NCBI GenBank assembly: GCA_020631355.1
Contig: JAHDHL010000013.1
Coordinates: 76,552-123,050, forward strand
Direction of reading: 5' to 3'
Length of the DNA: 46,499 nt
Source: Saprospiraceae bacterium
Lineage (GTDB): Bacteria; Bacteroidota; Bacteroidia; Chitinophagales; Saprospiraceae
Shown: positions 44,612-46,499 of the stretch, in pieces
Layout of the letters: the number at the start of each line of letters is the position of its first letter
Numbering within the stretch: the stretch's first letter is position 1
Program-made: the position numbers and the translations under genes
Notes under the pieces: model-generated
Told to the model about the DNA's origin: nothing
Database searches by the model: none
The model's input: only the letters and a program-made list of their open reading frames with translations

Positions 44612-45343
44612 TTACTTCTTTTCCTCTGAGCCTGAATCGGTAAAACGTTTCAGATTGTCCACGTCATGTTTGATTTGGTTGACAACAAACTCATAGGAAG
44701 CGTAGAAATGATTCTTTTTGGAATCAATCTTCACCTGGTCCTCCATTACCTTTTCTGATACGGTATTGATTTCCTTGGTGATGGTTTCTATTTCCTGTTT
44801 CATTTTTTCAATCAACTGTAATTGCTCTTGTCTTTTGCTTTTCAGTTGTTCGATTCTCTGTAATTCGCCATCTATCTTCTGACTTCTCCCCCTTTTTACC
44901 GCTTTCATGAAACTAGCTTCTTCCTTAGCCAGAATATCCAGATAGAACTGGGCGGAATCATAGATTTTTTTCTCGGTGGCACCCATGGTCTTGACTGCTG
45001 TCAATGCAGATTGGAACCTAAGGTTTTCATCCATTGGCATCTGAGCGAACGATTGTAACGTCTTCTTGAATTCAAGATAATCGACTCCGTCGATATTGTT
45101 CTCCTCGATGGCCTTTAGTAGATGGTCTACGAAAGCTTGCTTGACTTCTCCCTGTACGGCTTTCATTTCCTTAGACGAGGGAGGAGGTGTAATGGTTTCA
45201 TCCTTGTTGTCATCGGCTCTCACGATGGTATTTCCCTTAGTGGGTCTTTCTTCCTTTTTGGGTTGGGGATTTTCCTCTACGACTTCTTTTTTCTTACCGT
45301 CGTCCTCAACTACAAAAAGTGATTTTAGATTTTTCCAGTTCAT
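44612..45343 (-). CDS. cytosolic coiled-coil protein, partner of the PspA-like protein
   Basis: A 243-residue soluble protein. It has a short amphipathic N-terminus (MNWKNLKSLFVVEDD), a Lys/Glu/Pro-rich linker (to about 60) and a helical domain (KEMKAVQGEVKQAFVDHLLKA, VDYLEFKKTLQSFAQMPMDE, TEKKIYDSAQFYLDILAKEE). A coiled coil follows (about 155-220). No family is recognised. It is the first gene of the five-gene unit and likely acts with the PspA-like protein. Confidence 0.6.
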   Translation of the reverse strand: MNWKNLKSLFVVEDDGKKKEVVEENPQPKKEERPTKGNTIVRADDNKDETITPPPSSKEMKAVQGEVKQAFVDHLLKAIEENNIDGVDYLEFKKTLQSFAQMPMDENLRFQSALTAVKTMGATEKKIYDSAQFYLDILAKEEASFMKAVKRGRSQKIDGELQRIEQLKSKRQEQLQLIEKMKQEIETITKEINTVSEKVMEDQVKIDSKKNHFYASYEFVVNQIKHDVDNLKRFTDSGSEEKK

Positions 45344-45461
45344 TATCTACAAAAGTGATATCCAATGATAATAATTGAAGAATATATCAAAAAGTTATTG
45401 AGATGAAGGTGTTGTCGGACCAAAACCTCTACTATTTCTACTAAAATAGTGTTTTATGCCC

Positions 45462-45469
45462 CAAAAGTA
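45462..45469 (-). promoter_or_regulatory. -7 promoter box for the five-gene unit
   Basis: On the minus strand this reads TACTTTTG, a match to TAnnTTTG. It lies about 120 bp before the first gene of the unit. No -33 TTG was found at the usual distance, and a long leader would result. Confidence 0.45.
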
Positions 45470-45573
45470 CAATATTTATGTCATTCAACCTCTGATTGTA
45501 TAACCAATCGTGGTCCATTTTTTCAGTGGTTGGGTCCTTGTTTCAGGATTGTAGAATGAATGTGATTGTACTA

Positions 45574-46350
45574 ATGAAATTCATAGACCAACTTGACAGA
45601 ATAGTGGAATTGGAAAAAATTCCTGAAAGGATTGTTTCCCTTGTTCCTTCCCAGACCGAATTGTTGTATGATTTGGGCCTGGGTGACCGTGTGGTGGGTA
45701 TTACAAAGTTTTGTATTCATCCTGAAGTATGGTTCAGGAATAAGAAAAGGGTAGGAGGTACCAAGAATTTCAAGGTGGAGGTCATTAGGGAGTTGCGACC
45801 GGACCTGATATTGGCCAACAAGGAGGAGAATACCAAGGAGGGTTTAGAAGAATTGGCTAGGACGATTCCTGTCTGGATCAGTGATGTCAAGCATTTGCCC
45901 GATGCCTTGGGGATGATTCGTTCGGTAGGACTGATGCTGGACAAGATTGATGAGGCTGAAGCGATGGTTTCTATGATCGAGGGGAAAAGATTGGCTTGTT
46001 CCGGACTCGTGAAAAGGAAATGTGCCTATTTGATATGGAGGAATCCTTACATGACCATCGGAGGCGATACGTTCATTCATGAAATGTTGGCACATGCCGG
46101 ATGGGAGAATGTCTTTGGCAAGGAGTTGAGGTATCCATCCATAGGTATTGAGGACTTGGCATCGTGTGATGCTGAGGTGATATTCTTATCATCGGAACCT
46201 TTTCCTTTCAAGGAGCAGCACTTGAAAGAGATTGAGGAAGGTACTGGCAAGCAAGCCGTTATCGTAGATGGTGAAGCTTTTTCATGGTATGGAAGCCGTC
46301 TGCTGCATGTCTGGGAATATTTTCGTAAATTGAATAATCAATTGTCATAG
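45574..46350 (+). CDS. helical-backbone metal receptor / BtuF-like protein
   Basis: A 258-residue protein of the BtuF/FhuD-like (periplasmic binding protein type III) fold: RIVSLVPSQTELLYDLGLGDRVVGITKFCIHP, VGGTKNFKVEVIRELRPDLIL, WRNPYMTIGGDTFIHEMLAHAGWENVFG. ATG at 45574 puts the family N-terminus first; ATG at 45556 is possible. No signal peptide is visible, so it may stay in the cytosol, as in the helical-backbone metal receptors of Bacteroidota. It binds a corrinoid or metal chelate in relatives; the ligand is unknown here. Confidence 0.85.
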   Translation: MKFIDQLDRIVELEKIPERIVSLVPSQTELLYDLGLGDRVVGITKFCIHPEVWFRNKKRVGGTKNFKVEVIRELRPDLILANKEENTKEGLEELARTIPVWISDVKHLPDALGMIRSVGLMLDKIDEAEAMVSMIEGKRLACSGLVKRKCAYLIWRNPYMTIGGDTFIHEMLAHAGWENVFGKELRYPSIGIEDLASCDAEVIFLSSEPFPFKEQHLKEIEEGTGKQAVIVDGEAFSWYGSRLLHVWEYFRKLNNQLS

Positions 46351-46415
46351 AAAGTTAATGTAGGATAATCTGAATTTTTTTCTCCTAATTGCTTTTATTT
46401 TAATGAAATATGGCT

Positions 46416-46423
46416 TACTTTTG
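46416..46423 (+). promoter_or_regulatory. -7 promoter box of tRNA-Arg
   Basis: TACTTTTG matches TAnnTTTG and lies 21 bp before the tRNA. No clear -33 at the normal distance. Confidence 0.6.
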
Positions 46424-46444
46424 CATCCGCTTAAGAAAAAGCAA

Positions 46445-46499
46445 GGCCACGTAGCTTAACTGGATAGAGCACCTGATTACGGCTCAGGAGGTTGCAGGT
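46445..46499 (+). tRNA. tRNA-Arg(ACG), 3' partial
   Basis: The acceptor strand GGCCACG is followed by TA, a D-arm of usual form (GCTTAACTGGATAGAGC), and an anticodon stem CCTGA/TCAGG enclosing the loop TTACGGC, whose anticodon is ACG (decoding CGU and CGC/CGA after inosine formation). The gene is cut by the window end in the T-arm region. Confidence 0.95.

Overview
The window looks like chromosomal DNA of a member of the Bacteroidota, most plausibly a Saprospiria-like marine or sludge bacterium; the class is a guess. Supporting signs are five proteins ending in a type IX secretion (T9SS, Por type) sorting domain, several -7 boxes of the Bacteroidota form TAnnTTTG (upstream of rpsP, the GntR-ABC operon and tRNA-Arg, among others), starts without purine-rich ribosome binding sites, a ribosomal protein S16 with a long acidic tail, and many lineage-specific outer-membrane and lipoprotein genes. 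Most of the window is ordinary chromosome. AT-rich accessory patches lie at about 0.3-3.6 kb, 13.2-18.6 kb and 38.8-39.7 kb.

Layout. 1-3.6 kb: the end of a T9SS cargo gene, then a leftward set of small envelope genes (a TlpA-like thioredoxin lipoprotein flanked by two copies of a short coding motif, a secreted protein, a four-helix membrane protein and a lipoprotein). 3.6-13 kb: a T9SS serine protease with a P-domain, an SDR oxidoreductase, a DUF2007 protein, a TraB/GumN lipoprotein with methionine-rich segments, a gamma-carbonic anhydrase, a sulfotransferase, gamma-glutamyltransferase and a dolichol-phosphate-mannose-synthase-like glycosyltransferase. 13.2-21 kb: a methyltransferase, a giant T9SS glycoside-hydrolase-like protein with an apparent seven-bladed propeller, a 631-bp gap holding a perfect 44-bp palindrome and a 15-bp inverted repeat, and a glycine-rich T9SS protein. 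21.2-23.1 kb: rpsP-rimM-trmD, with a hairpin terminator just before rimM. 24-28 kb: a leftward pair of envelope genes, one a barrel/coiled-coil/OmpA protein. 28.2-33.4 kb: GNAT acetyltransferase, methionine aminotransferase, arylsulfotransferase-like T9SS protein, methyltransferase and metallophosphoesterase. 34-37 kb: an ABC exporter-GntR(YtrA)-DUF2807 operon preceded by a palindromic AGTGTA/TACACT operator. 37-38.7 kb: a leftward overlapping trio (outer-membrane protein, DUF899, uracil-DNA glycosylase).

The most unusual locus is at 39.75-45.35 kb, five leftward genes. In transcription order they are a cytosolic coiled-coil protein, a two-helix membrane protein with a PspA/ESCRT-III-like coiled coil, a membrane-anchored solute-binding protein fused to a C-terminal OmpA peptidoglycan-binding domain, an ABC permease with a large insert after its first helix, and an ABC ATPase of the SsuB/TauB type. 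My reading is an ABC-type machine fixed to both inner membrane and cell wall and coupled to a membrane-remodelling or envelope-stress protein, rather than a plain nutrient importer. The window ends with a BtuF-like metal-receptor protein and the first part of a tRNA-Arg(ACG) gene.
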